Source: Bacteroidota bacterium (GTDB taxonomy: Bacteria > Bacteroidota > Bacteroidia > Chitinophagales > Chitinophagaceae). Taken from it: a DNA stretch of 29,618 nt. Below are positions 6,782 to 14,803 of the stretch, in pieces. Position numbers and translations under genes: made by a program. The stretch is from contig CANGUS010000002.1 in the NCBI GenBank assembly GCA_947457085.1, positions 1 to 29,618 of the forward strand. The letters are read 5' to 3'. Every line of letters begins with the position of its first letter. Position 1 is the stretch's first letter. A model generated the notes under the pieces. The model was not told the origin of the DNA. It searched no databases and was given only the letters and a program-made list of their open reading frames with translations.

Positions 6782-8077
6782 ATGTATCCTGACTTTCATT
6801 TTTTTTTAAAAGACTTATTTGGAATAGATCTGCCTGCATTGAGCTTATTAAAGTCATTTGGCTTTATGGTAGCGATGGCTTTTTTAGCCGCAGGATACAT
6901 CATTTTTAAAGAATTAAAAAGAAAAGAAGAGGATGGAATTGTTGGATTTACAATTGACGAAATTACAATTGGCAAGCCTATCACTATATTTGATTATATT
7001 TCTACTGCAATTATTGGTTTTCTAATAGGATTTAAAGTGATTGGTATGTTTCTAAACTTTAAAGAAGCATCACCAGATCCAATGAGTTATTTATTTTCTA
7101 GTAAAGGCAATTTGATTACAGGGGTATTATTTTTACTAGGCGCTGTTGGTATTAAATATTTTACCAGAGACAAAACAATTACAGTTGAAACAAAGAAAAA
7201 AGTAAAAACATTTCCTAGTTCTAGAGTGGGTGATGTGGCAGTTATAGCTGCATTGGGAGGTTTTGCAGGGGCAAAAATATTTAATGCATTAGAAACTTGG
7301 GATGATTTTATTAGTGATCCATTGGGCAGCTTGCTTTCGAGCAGTGGATTGACATTTTATGGGGGATTAATCGTAGCAACTTTTGCACTTTGGTATTTTG
7401 CTCGCCGAATAAAATTAGATTTTCGTCACTTGTGTGATGCTGCAGCTCCAGCATTGATTCTGGGTTATGCAATTGGTCGATTAGGTTGTCAAGTCAGTGG
7501 TGATGGCGATTGGGGTATTTATAACTCAGCCTATATGACGGATTCCAATGCAAAAGTAGTAAAATCTACTATGCCTTTCGAGCAACAAGTTGCCTTGCAT
7601 GAAGCACATGTTTATCGTCATTTCAAAAAAGATGAAATTATTCCACACAAACAAATTCAAGGACCTGATTTTTTGCCCACTTGGCTTTTTGCTTATACTT
7701 ATCCCAATAATGTAAATAATGTAGGAGAGGAATTACTTGGTTGTGAAGGAAATTATTGCAGTGCATTGCCTATCCCCGTTTTCCCTACACCCGTTTACGA
7801 GTTCTTAATGGGGTTTGCAATATTTCTATTTCTTTGGATATGTCGTAAAAAAATGAAAACGCCCTTAACGATGTTTTCAATTTACCTAATATTAAATGGG
7901 GTTGAGCGTTTTTTAATTGAACAAATTCGAGTAAATTCTCAATATGATTGGGGGTTTATAAAACCAACACAAGCCGAAATATTAGCAGTTTGTATAGCCC
8001 TTTGCGGAATGCTATTGTTTGCATTTAGAAAAGTAATAGATGGCAAAATTAGAGGCACGGTGAATACTTCTATTTAA
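6782..8077 (+). CDS. lgt: Prolipoprotein diacylglyceryl transferase family, long divergent form
   Basis: This 431-residue membrane protein has several predicted membrane helices and the outline of Lgt, which moves a diacylglyceryl group from phosphatidylglycerol to the lipobox cysteine. Family landmarks are GLTFYGGLIVAT (189-200), GRLGCQVSGDGDWG (232-245), PTPVYEFLMG (335-344) and VERFLIEQIRVN (374-385). It is longer than the 270-300 residue enzymes because of an N-terminal extension and about 90 residues inserted between positions 246 and 335, which include a C-x5-C pair. Against E. coli Lgt, the motif arginine (R143; here R233) and R239 (here R376) seem kept. The histidine of FHGG is tyrosine, the asparagine of GRxGN is cysteine, and the glutamate of NGE is aspartate. 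A variant Lgt or a relative with another substrate are both possible. Confidence 0.8.
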   Translation: MYPDFHFFLKDLFGIDLPALSLLKSFGFMVAMAFLAAGYIIFKELKRKEEDGIVGFTIDEITIGKPITIFDYISTAIIGFLIGFKVIGMFLNFKEASPDPMSYLFSSKGNLITGVLFLLGAVGIKYFTRDKTITVETKKKVKTFPSSRVGDVAVIAALGGFAGAKIFNALETWDDFISDPLGSLLSSSGLTFYGGLIVATFALWYFARRIKLDFRHLCDAAAPALILGYAIGRLGCQVSGDGDWGIYNSAYMTDSNAKVVKSTMPFEQQVALHEAHVYRHFKKDEIIPHKQIQGPDFLPTWLFAYTYPNNVNNVGEELLGCEGNYCSALPIPVFPTPVYEFLMGFAIFLFLWICRKKMKTPLTMFSIYLILNGVERFLIEQIRVNSQYDWGFIKPTQAEILAVCIALCGMLLFAFRKVIDGKIRGTVNTSI

Positions 8078-8124
8078 CAGAAATAATCAACTGGTGATAT
8101 ATTAAAATACAGAAAAATAAAACC

Positions 8125-8143
8125 GCTATTTTTAGTTAATAGC
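8125..8143. terminator. Weak hairpin between convergent lgt and the LytTR gene
   Basis: GCTATT and AATAGC pair over 6 bp with a 7-nt loop. On the plus strand a T-rich stretch (ATACATTTTTTATA) follows, and AT-rich sequence flanks it on the other side. Its position between two convergent stops fits a shared terminator, but the stem is short and AT-rich. Confidence 0.35.
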
Positions 8144-8161
8144 ATACATTTTTTATACTAT

Positions 8162-8920
8162 TTATTTTAGCATAATCATAATTTCTTCTTTCCTATTTCT
8201 AGAAACAGGAATTGAAGTTCCGTCTATCATAATCAAACAACCCCCATCTTTTTTATTATATTGTTCAATGTATTTACCATTGATTAAATACGATTGATGA
8301 GGTCTTAAAAATCCTTGTGAGGACAAAAGGTCTTCAAAATGTTTAATGGTTTTCGACGCTAAAACTTTCTCCCCACTTTTTAAAATAATGGTTGTGTAGT
8401 TGTCATTACTTTGGCAATAAATTATTTCCACCGGATCTATAAATAATATTTTATCCTGAAGGGATACGGTAATTTTGTTGTTAGAAAAAGAGTTTGAAGA
8501 AGTTGCTGGTACTTGATATTGTTGGATTAAATTGGTCAATTGTGATTGTATATCTACTTTGCTTTTATTTTTTATAAATTTATCAATAGCAACAGATAGC
8601 AAATCTTCATCAATCGGTTTTAATAAATAATCTAGGGCTGATAGTTTAATTGCATTAATAGCAAATTGATCAAAAGCTGTTGTAAATATCACTTGAAATG
8701 AAGGGTTTTGAAATTGACTTAATAAATCGATACCTGTTAAAAAAGGCATTTGAATATCAAGAAAGACTAAATCCATCACATTGTTTTGAAGGAATTCCAA
8801 TGCTTTAACAGACGATGTAAACTTTTCAACAACCAGCAATTCTTTATGGTTTTCGGTAATTAATAATTCCAATACTTCAACACAATTAACTTCATCATCT
8901 ATAATTACTACTTTGTACAT
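8162..8920 (-). CDS. LytTR-family response regulator
   Basis: The 252-residue protein joins a receiver domain (about 1-120) to a LytTR DNA-binding domain (about 148-248). In the receiver, D8 and D9 form the acidic pocket, D55 in VFLDIQMP is the phosphorylation site, T80/T81 is the switch threonine and K101 in LLKPID is the conserved lysine. The LytTR part has the usual CQSNDNYTTI and FLRPHQSYLIN segments. It should be phosphorylated by the sensor kinase encoded immediately upstream on the same strand, 37 nt away, and bind imperfect direct repeats in target promoters. The target genes are not evident here. Confidence 0.93.
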   Translation of the reverse strand: MYKVVIIDDEVNCVEVLELLITENHKELLVVEKFTSSVKALEFLQNNVMDLVFLDIQMPFLTGIDLLSQFQNPSFQVIFTTAFDQFAINAIKLSALDYLLKPIDEDLLSVAIDKFIKNKSKVDIQSQLTNLIQQYQVPATSSNSFSNNKITVSLQDKILFIDPVEIIYCQSNDNYTTIILKSGEKVLASKTIKHFEDLLSSQGFLRPHQSYLINGKYIEQYNKKDGGCLIMIDGTSIPVSRNRKEEIMIMLK

Positions 8921-8957
8921 ATTATTTAATTTTAAGTGTTAAACGACAAATACTTAA

Positions 8958-11900
8958 TTATCCTTCGTTGTTATTAAATATTTTAGCAGGAATGATAATT
9001 TTAATAGTTGTTCCATTTCCGATATTGTGTTCGTCATAAGAATCAACTACTTCAACCTGTGCCATCTGTCCTGTAGTTTGTTTAATTAATTTAAGTCGAT
9101 CTTCTCCAATTTGCATCCCAAATGATTTTCCTTTTTGAGATAAATTTTTAATTTCTTGTACTCTTTTTCGCCCTATTCCGTTGTCATTAATTTCTATAGA
9201 AATAGCATTTTCATTTATTTTATCTATAGAAATTGTAATCTTTTTTTCACCTTCTTTATGCAGTAATCCATGCCATATGGCATTCTCTACATATGGTTGC
9301 AAAAGTAATGAAGGAATTGATATACCAGAAGTATTTATGGAGGAATTAATATTTATTTTATAGCTAAACTGATCATTGAATCGCATACCTTCTATGTGCA
9401 TATACAATTCTATAGTTTGGAGTTCTTCTTCAAGTGAGATAAGAGATGTGGTAGAGTGGTTTAAAATGCTTCTAACAAGTTGAGAGAATTTAATTAAATA
9501 TCGAGAGGCTTTTTTAGTGTCGTTTTTTAAAATAAAGTTGTTAATTGAATTTAATGAATTAAATAAAAAATGTGGATTTATTTGGGCTCTTAAAGCCTTT
9601 AATTCAAGTTGGGCCAATTCTTTATTATATAAAATTCGCAAAGCTTCTTTTTCTTTATTTATTTTTATTTTATTTCTATAAATGGAATAGATGATGGTGA
9701 AAATTCCAATCATGCTGCATAAAATGAACCACCATGTTTTGTAAAATGGTGTAGCAATTTGGATTTTTAAAGAAGTATATTTTTCATTCCATTCGCCATC
9801 ATAGTTGCTTGCCCTTACCCGAAATTCATAGTCTCCACTTTTTAAGTTGGTATAAGAAACATAATTTCTTGTTCCTGACATAATCCAATCTTTATCATTT
9901 CCAACCAATTGATATTGGTATTTTGTTTTTTCAGGTAATGAACACCCCAGTGTGTTAAATTCAATCGATATTGTATTTTCAAATGGTTTAAGAAAAGCTT
10001 TGTCCAGATAAGAAATACTTTTTGGGTTATTGAAATTGTTTTCGAAAACTTTTAATTCACTGATGTATACTTCAGGTAAAATAGGGATATTGACTATTTC
10101 TTTTGGATTGAAAATGTTGAAACCATTCATGCCACCAAAAGCAATATCGCCATTCTTCAATAAACAATACGCGCCTGTATTAAATTCATTCGATTGCAAT
10201 CCATTAATTTCATCAAAATTCCTGACTTTAATATTTTGTGTTGAATAAATCGTTTTTTCATTCCAAATAATATTAGCTATTCCAGCATTAGAGCTTATCC
10301 AAATAGAACTATCATTTTGAGGAAGGATAGCATAAATAACATTGTTTTTAAGTGAATTATTTGCATTGAAATTTTTAATATGCCGATAGTTTTTATCTAG
10401 AACAATGATTCCGTTTCCATCTGTGCCTAACCACAACCTACTTTTTTTGTCAATATAGATGTACTTAATCGAAATTTCATAATCATCTTGTTTTTTGAAA
10501 ATTCCATTAAATAACAGACGGCATTCATTTGTAATGATATCAAAAGAGTATAGTCCTTTTGTTGTCCCCAAGAGAAGCGTTCTGCTGTTTAATTGTTTAA
10601 TGGTGCTTATCCCGTTTTGATCAAACATTGGATAATTGACATGGTTAAATTGAGTTACGACCAATGTTTTTTTATCAATTTTATTCAACCCACCATTTTT
10701 TGTGCCAATCCAAACATTTCCTTGTTGATCATCCAGCATGGACCAAATTACACCATCTGAAATATCATTTTTATTCTTGCCAATTCTGAATTTGTTAATC
10801 GTTTTAAATGATTGTAAGTCACATACATCTATCCCATTGCCAAAATAGCCTAACCAAAGTTTATTATCTGTGCAAAGCATTTCAATTAAAAAATTCTCTG
10901 GATCATTTTTTTTATTTGTGTTTATAAATTCGAGTGATTTAGTATTATTGTTGAATTTAAAGATCCCATTGCCAGAAGTTCCAATAAATAAATTATTATG
11001 ATTATCTTCTACTAATTTTCGTACAAATTTTAACTTGTTAGTCTTGATAGAATCATTGGTCGTAATGGTGCTAAATTTTTTAATATATGGGTCAAAAATA
11101 TCGATGCCAGATCCTTCAGATCCAACAAAAAGAATGCCTTCTTTATTAAGGGTCATGCTAATCAAATAGTTGTTTGAAATGCGAATGGGCATTTCATTTT
11201 TTTTGAATTGCGATAATTTATTAATCTTGTAATCAAATACAAATAATCCTTGCCCATAGGTTGTTAAAAAAAGCACATCGGCCAAAGGATTGTATACAAT
11301 TTCGCTTACCGCGATTAGTTTATTATTGAGCTGATATAAATCGGATTTAGAAAACTTTTTATTTAGTGGTTCAAAATAAATTAAATCTGAATAAATAGAG
11401 GTAATAAAAATATTTCCAAATTTATCAAGCCCAGAATGCGTATAAATTTGCTCGTCATTTTTTGGTTTTTTGTAAACCCGAAATGAATTGTCTTGAATAT
11501 TGAAATCTAGTATTTCTGCAAGATTTGAAATGATATAAATATGTTGTTTAATTTTATAAATATCAATTATTGATTCGCTTAATTTGTTTCCTAAATGAGG
11601 GAAAGATTGAATAATATGGAAACGACTGTTGTCTACTAAAAATAAGCCTTTTTGAAGATCATAAAGCCAAATTGTATTTTTAGATTCGTTACAAAACCAC
11701 GCCGGATTAATTGTAGACAATGTTTTAGGACGAATTGTTTTTTCGAGTGAACAATCAAAAATTCTAAACCCTTTGTTGGTTAACATATACAAGTGGTTTT
11801 GTTCATCTGCATCTAGCTTTTGTATTCTAGATGATGAGATTGAATTATCATCATCAGGATTGTGTCTAAATACTTTAATATTTTGACCATCAAAACGATT

Positions 11901-12110
11901 TAAACCATCATATGTAGCGGCCCAAACAAAGCCTTTTTTATCTTGTACTATATCTGTTATGACACATTGTGATAAACCTTCTTTAAAAAGAATATTTTTT
12001 GTAAATATTTTTTCAGGCATAAATTTAGCTTGCCCTTTTACAGTAAAGGATATAGCTAGAAGTAGGAGTGAAAATATTTTTTTAAATGGGTTCAATTTAT
12101 TTGATTTCAT
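8958..12110 (-). CDS. Beta-propeller sensor histidine kinase (LytS-type kinase domain)
   Basis: This 1050-residue protein starts with a signal peptide (about 1-26). Two-component-regulator propeller repeats fill about 40-690, with recurrent units such as GFVWAATYDGLNRFD, GNVWIGTKNGGLNKID and RLWLGTDGNGIIVLD. A Y_Y_Y domain follows at about 705-788 (YQYQLVGNDKDW, SGDYEFRVRA). One membrane helix spans about 792-811. The cytoplasmic part has a LytS-type kinase with the phosphorylatable H847 in INPHFLFNSLNS. The ATP-binding N-box is QPYVENAIWHGLLHK (939-952) and the G-box is NDNGIGRKR (975-983). The architecture fits a periplasmic or surface sensor relaying to the adjacent LytTR regulator. Propeller sensors of this kind often detect glycans in Bacteroidota, but no polysaccharide-use genes are nearby, so the signal is unknown. 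Confidence 0.93.
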   Translation of the reverse strand: MKSNKLNPFKKIFSLLLLAISFTVKGQAKFMPEKIFTKNILFKEGLSQCVITDIVQDKKGFVWAATYDGLNRFDGQNIKVFRHNPDDDNSISSSRIQKLDADEQNHLYMLTNKGFRIFDCSLEKTIRPKTLSTINPAWFCNESKNTIWLYDLQKGLFLVDNSRFHIIQSFPHLGNKLSESIIDIYKIKQHIYIISNLAEILDFNIQDNSFRVYKKPKNDEQIYTHSGLDKFGNIFITSIYSDLIYFEPLNKKFSKSDLYQLNNKLIAVSEIVYNPLADVLFLTTYGQGLFVFDYKINKLSQFKKNEMPIRISNNYLISMTLNKEGILFVGSEGSGIDIFDPYIKKFSTITTNDSIKTNKLKFVRKLVEDNHNNLFIGTSGNGIFKFNNNTKSLEFINTNKKNDPENFLIEMLCTDNKLWLGYFGNGIDVCDLQSFKTINKFRIGKNKNDISDGVIWSMLDDQQGNVWIGTKNGGLNKIDKKTLVVTQFNHVNYPMFDQNGISTIKQLNSRTLLLGTTKGLYSFDIITNECRLLFNGIFKKQDDYEISIKYIYIDKKSRLWLGTDGNGIIVLDKNYRHIKNFNANNSLKNNVIYAILPQNDSSIWISSNAGIANIIWNEKTIYSTQNIKVRNFDEINGLQSNEFNTGAYCLLKNGDIAFGGMNGFNIFNPKEIVNIPILPEVYISELKVFENNFNNPKSISYLDKAFLKPFENTISIEFNTLGCSLPEKTKYQYQLVGNDKDWIMSGTRNYVSYTNLKSGDYEFRVRASNYDGEWNEKYTSLKIQIATPFYKTWWFILCSMIGIFTIIYSIYRNKIKINKEKEALRILYNKELAQLELKALRAQINPHFLFNSLNSINNFILKNDTKKASRYLIKFSQLVRSILNHSTTSLISLEEELQTIELYMHIEGMRFNDQFSYKININSSINTSGISIPSLLLQPYVENAIWHGLLHKEGEKKITISIDKINENAISIEINDNGIGRKRVQEIKNLSQKGKSFGMQIGEDRLKLIKQTTGQMAQVEVVDSYDEHNIGNGTTIKIIIPAKIFNNNEG

Positions 12111-12121
12111 GCAATATAAAA

Positions 12122-12142
12122 TATATTCTACGAATGAATATA
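12122..12142. repeat. 7-bp inverted repeat between the sensor kinase gene and miaE
   Basis: TATATTC (12122-12128) and GAATATA (12136-12142) are perfect inverted repeats with a 7-nt spacer, 12 bp upstream of the kinase ATG. It could be a small operator or hairpin in the leader. In such AT-rich DNA it may also be chance. Confidence 0.3.
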
Positions 12143-12180
12143 GTATTTAAGTAATTTGTTAAAAATGGGTAGAAAAATTG

Positions 12181-12188
12181 TAAAATTG
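12181..12188 (+). promoter_or_regulatory. Possible miaE promoter, -7 TAAAATTG
   Basis: TAAAATTG differs by one base from TAnnTTTG and ends 8 nt before the miaE ATG. It forms the second copy of a 7-nt direct repeat (AAAATTG at 12174-12180 and 12182-12188). Confidence 0.35.
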
Positions 12189-12196
12189 CAGAATAT

Positions 12197-12799
12197 ATGA
12201 GCAGTTTAGAAAACACCATTTTAGGGTTGAAACTTCCTACCGATCCTCGTTGGGTTGATTTGACAAAATTTTCATTGGAAGAAATACTAAGTGATCACGC
12301 TTATTGCGAACAAAAAGCAGCGAGCAATGCTATCTCTTTGGTCCAAAAATACCCAGATTATCCAGAATTAGTGGACGAGCTAGCGCCATTAGTAACAGAA
12401 GAATGGGGCCATTTTAGAATCGTATTATCTGAAATTAAAAAAAGGAATTTGGTATTAGGAGTTCAACGCAAAGATGAATATGTTGCTGCATTAATGTTAC
12501 ATATAAAAAATGGTGGACATCCGATTGATCGATTGTTGGATCGATTACTTTCATTTGCATTAATAGAAGCTAGAAGTTGTGAACGATTTAGACTTTTAAG
12601 CGAAGGACTAGAAGATGAATATTTAAAAGAATTTTATCGAAAATTCATGATATCAGAAGCGGGTCATTACAGAATGTTTTTAGATTTAGCCAAAAAATAT
12701 TGTCCTGAAGAAAAAGTGAAAAATCGTTGGAAAGAGTGGCTTGCCATTGAAATTGAAGTCCTGAAAAATCTACCTATTCGAGGGGATAGAATGCACTAG
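12197..12799 (+). CDS. miaE: tRNA-(ms2io6A37) hydroxylase MiaE
   Basis: The 200-residue protein has the ferritin-like four-helix pattern of MiaE with a full set of di-iron ligands: E38, then E69-x-x-H72 (TEEWGH), E124 (ALIEARSCERF) and E154-x-x-H157 (SEAGHY). The enzyme uses O2 to hydroxylate the isopentenyl group of 2-methylthio-N6-isopentenyladenosine at position 37 of tRNAs reading U-starting codons. Its substrate is made by MiaA and MiaB, whose genes are not in the window. Length and motifs are typical. It is divergent from the sensor kinase gene and precedes fbp with a 125-nt gap. Confidence 0.95.
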   Translation: MSSLENTILGLKLPTDPRWVDLTKFSLEEILSDHAYCEQKAASNAISLVQKYPDYPELVDELAPLVTEEWGHFRIVLSEIKKRNLVLGVQRKDEYVAALMLHIKNGGHPIDRLLDRLLSFALIEARSCERFRLLSEGLEDEYLKEFYRKFMISEAGHYRMFLDLAKKYCPEEKVKNRWKEWLAIEIEVLKNLPIRGDRMH

Positions 12800-12892
12800 A
12801 ATTTCCAATAATGCATTTTTTGTTTACAGTAATTTAAATTGTAAAATCATGGTTTGTTATTTTACTTTCAAACTATTTTCTTGCTAAGTACA

Positions 12893-12913
12893 AAAAACTA
12901 AAAACTAAAAACT
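12893..12913 (+). repeat. Three tandem copies of AAAAACT before fbp
   Basis: AAAAACT is repeated three times without change, running directly into the fbp -7 element. It may be a slippage-prone tract or an A-rich upstream element. Too short to say more. Confidence 0.6.
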
Positions 12914-12920
12914 ATTTTCG
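12913..12920 (+). promoter_or_regulatory. Putative fbp promoter, -7 TATTTTCG
   Basis: TATTTTCG is the TTCG variant of the -7 consensus and ends 4 nt before the ATG at 12925, so a leaderless mRNA is predicted. The triple AAAAACT repeat occupies the spacer region upstream. Confidence 0.45.
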
Positions 12921-12924
12921 CAGT

Positions 12925-13914
12925 ATGAATCCGAACAGAAAGTTAATGACATTAGATGAATTTACTATTCATCAAACAAGACAATTTTCAAATGCTACAG
13001 GAGAGCTTTCTACCTTGTTGAGAGACATTTCCTTGGCTTGTAAAATGATTAATAAACAAGTAAATAAAGCTGGTTTAGGAGATGTATTGGGCACTCATGG
13101 TGCTACCAATGTACAAGGAGAAGAGCAAATGAAGTTGGATGTATATTCAGACCAAATGTTGATCAATGTACTTCGAAATAGTTCAGAATGCGCCGGTATT
13201 GCATCTGAAGAAAATGACGATTTTGTCGCTTTTGAAGATGAGTATTCAATGAACTCAAAATATGTTGTAATGTTTGATCCATTAGACGGCTCCTCTAATA
13301 TTGATGTGAATGCTTCTATTGGTACTATATTTTGTATTTATAAAAGAGTTAGCCCTGTGGGTACACCTTGCGTTGAGGCTGATTTTTTACAACCGGGTTC
13401 AGCTATGAAAGCTGCAGGATATGTTATTTATGGTTCTAGTACCATGTTGGTATATGCCACCAAACTAGGGGTTAACGGGTTTACACTAGAGCCTAGTATT
13501 GGCGAGTTTTGTTTGTCACATCCTGATATGAAAGTGAAAGAAAATGGAAAAATTTATTCAATCAATCAAGGGAATACCAACAAACTTAATGATAAGTTAA
13601 AAGACTATTTAAATTATTGTATGGATGAAGAATTTTCTCATCGATATATTGGAAGTATGGTAGCTGATTTGCATCGAACATTAATCAAAGGGGGTATATT
13701 TATGTATCCTGCTGACTTTAAAAATAAAAATGGGAAATTAAGATTAATATACGAATGTAATCCAATGACCTTTATTGTTGAAAAAGCAGGAGGTTTGGGC
13801 ACAACCGGAAATGAAAATATTTTGGATGTAAAACCTCAAGAGTTGCATCAAAGAGTGCCTATTTTTATCGGTTCTAAAAATATGGTAGAAAAAGCAGTGG
13901 AAATGATCAACTAA
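12925..13914 (+). CDS. fbp: Fructose-1,6-bisphosphatase, class I
   Basis: This 329-residue enzyme is close in size to E. coli Fbp (332). It carries the metal-binding FDPLDGSSN at residues 117-125, the upstream acidic pair in SEENDD (E96, E97) and the RYIGSMVADLHR segment (240-251) involved in substrate binding. It hydrolyses fructose 1,6-bisphosphate to fructose 6-phosphate and phosphate, the committed step of gluconeogenesis, in the cytoplasm. It stands as a single transcription unit with a promoter-like element 4 nt before the ATG and a strong terminator after the stop. Confidence 0.97.
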   Translation: MNPNRKLMTLDEFTIHQTRQFSNATGELSTLLRDISLACKMINKQVNKAGLGDVLGTHGATNVQGEEQMKLDVYSDQMLINVLRNSSECAGIASEENDDFVAFEDEYSMNSKYVVMFDPLDGSSNIDVNASIGTIFCIYKRVSPVGTPCVEADFLQPGSAMKAAGYVIYGSSTMLVYATKLGVNGFTLEPSIGEFCLSHPDMKVKENGKIYSINQGNTNKLNDKLKDYLNYCMDEEFSHRYIGSMVADLHRTLIKGGIFMYPADFKNKNGKLRLIYECNPMTFIVEKAGGLGTTGNENILDVKPQELHQRVPIFIGSKNMVEKAVEMIN

Positions 13915-13932
13915 ATAAATTTAATTCTAATT

Positions 13933-13966
13933 AAAAAAGGATAGTGACAAACGCTATCCTTTTTTT
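13933..13966 (+). terminator. Intrinsic terminator of fbp
   Basis: A 12-bp stem (AAAAAAGGATAG with CTATCCTTTTTT) encloses a 9-nt loop and ends in a T-run, 18 nt after the fbp stop. It is placed before the convergent ccmB gene. Confidence 0.88.
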
Positions 13967-14071
13967 GATAAATTCTTAGCCAATGATGTTAGCCAATAAA
14001 GCCTTGAGATAATCTTTTGAAAAATAATTATTTGGCCTATTTTTAGTTGGAATTCTGACTGAAATTTGCAA

Positions 14072-14722
14072 TTATTCTTTCCATAAAAAAGGAAATAAAA
14101 TGATGGATAAAGCAATAATCAAAACATCTAAACCAATCAGAATAAAGTAAAAACTCCACCATCCATTTACACTCATAGTTACAAATAAGGGCTTTGATAA
14201 ATCGGAAATCACAATAATTTGTGGCACCACGATAGGAAATCCTAAAATGGCTATCAAAGCAGAATTGCCACCTGCTTTACTCGCTATGGCAGACAGTAGC
14301 GTAAATAACAACGACAAACTAATTCCTCCTGTAATCACCATCAATAAAAATTTACCTAAATTAAGAACCGGATTGCCTAATAATAAAGTGAAAATAAGTA
14401 GAGCAACTAAACTCATTCCTAGCATCAACAAAACATTGTAAATTAATTTTGAAATAATAATATCTCTGGGATTGTGAATGGTATAATAATAAATATTTCT
14501 GTTTTTACTTTCTTGCAAAAAGCTTTTTGCCACGGCATTAACCGAAACAAATAAAAGGATTATCCAAAACAGTGAACTCCAAGTTTCTGCCTCCGGCTTT
14601 TCTTGTAACATATTAATTGTAAACACCGCACTCACTAAATAAAGTAGGAGTCCGTACAACGAATATTTTTGTCGCCATTCCAACAAAAAATCTTTTTTCA
14701 ATAAAATCCAAATGTTCTTCAT
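14072..14722 (-). CDS. ccmB: Heme exporter membrane protein CcmB
   Basis: The 216-residue protein begins with a short cytoplasmic stretch (LLKKDFLLEWRQKYSLYG) typical of CcmB and has six predicted membrane helices. The central segment SFLQESKNRNIYYYTIHNPRDIIISKLIYN matches the family's E-x3-R-x-x-Y pattern. CcmB is the membrane subunit of the CcmABC(D) transporter used in system I cytochrome c maturation. Family members occur in Bacteroidota as well. The partner genes ccmA and ccmC are not in this window, and the upstream neighbour is ftsK on the same strand, 81 nt away, which gives no functional hint. Confidence in the family is good; the role depends on partners encoded elsewhere. Confidence 0.88.
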   Translation of the reverse strand: MKNIWILLKKDFLLEWRQKYSLYGLLLYLVSAVFTINMLQEKPEAETWSSLFWIILLFVSVNAVAKSFLQESKNRNIYYYTIHNPRDIIISKLIYNVLLMLGMSLVALLIFTLLLGNPVLNLGKFLLMVITGGISLSLLFTLLSAIASKAGGNSALIAILGFPIVVPQIIVISDLSKPLFVTMSVNGWWSFYFILIGLDVLIIALSIILFPFLWKE

Positions 14723-14803
14723 TTTTATTTCGTTGATTTCGAATGTTCGATATCAGTTATCAGGCAATGATTTACCAGTCGTCTGACACCATTCATCAGG
14801 CAT

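Noticed and set aside
12174..12188. Tandem AAAATTG copies as a LytTR binding site before miaE
   Set aside because: LytTR sites are longer imperfect direct repeats spaced about two helical turns; a period of 8 in AT-rich DNA is more easily chance.
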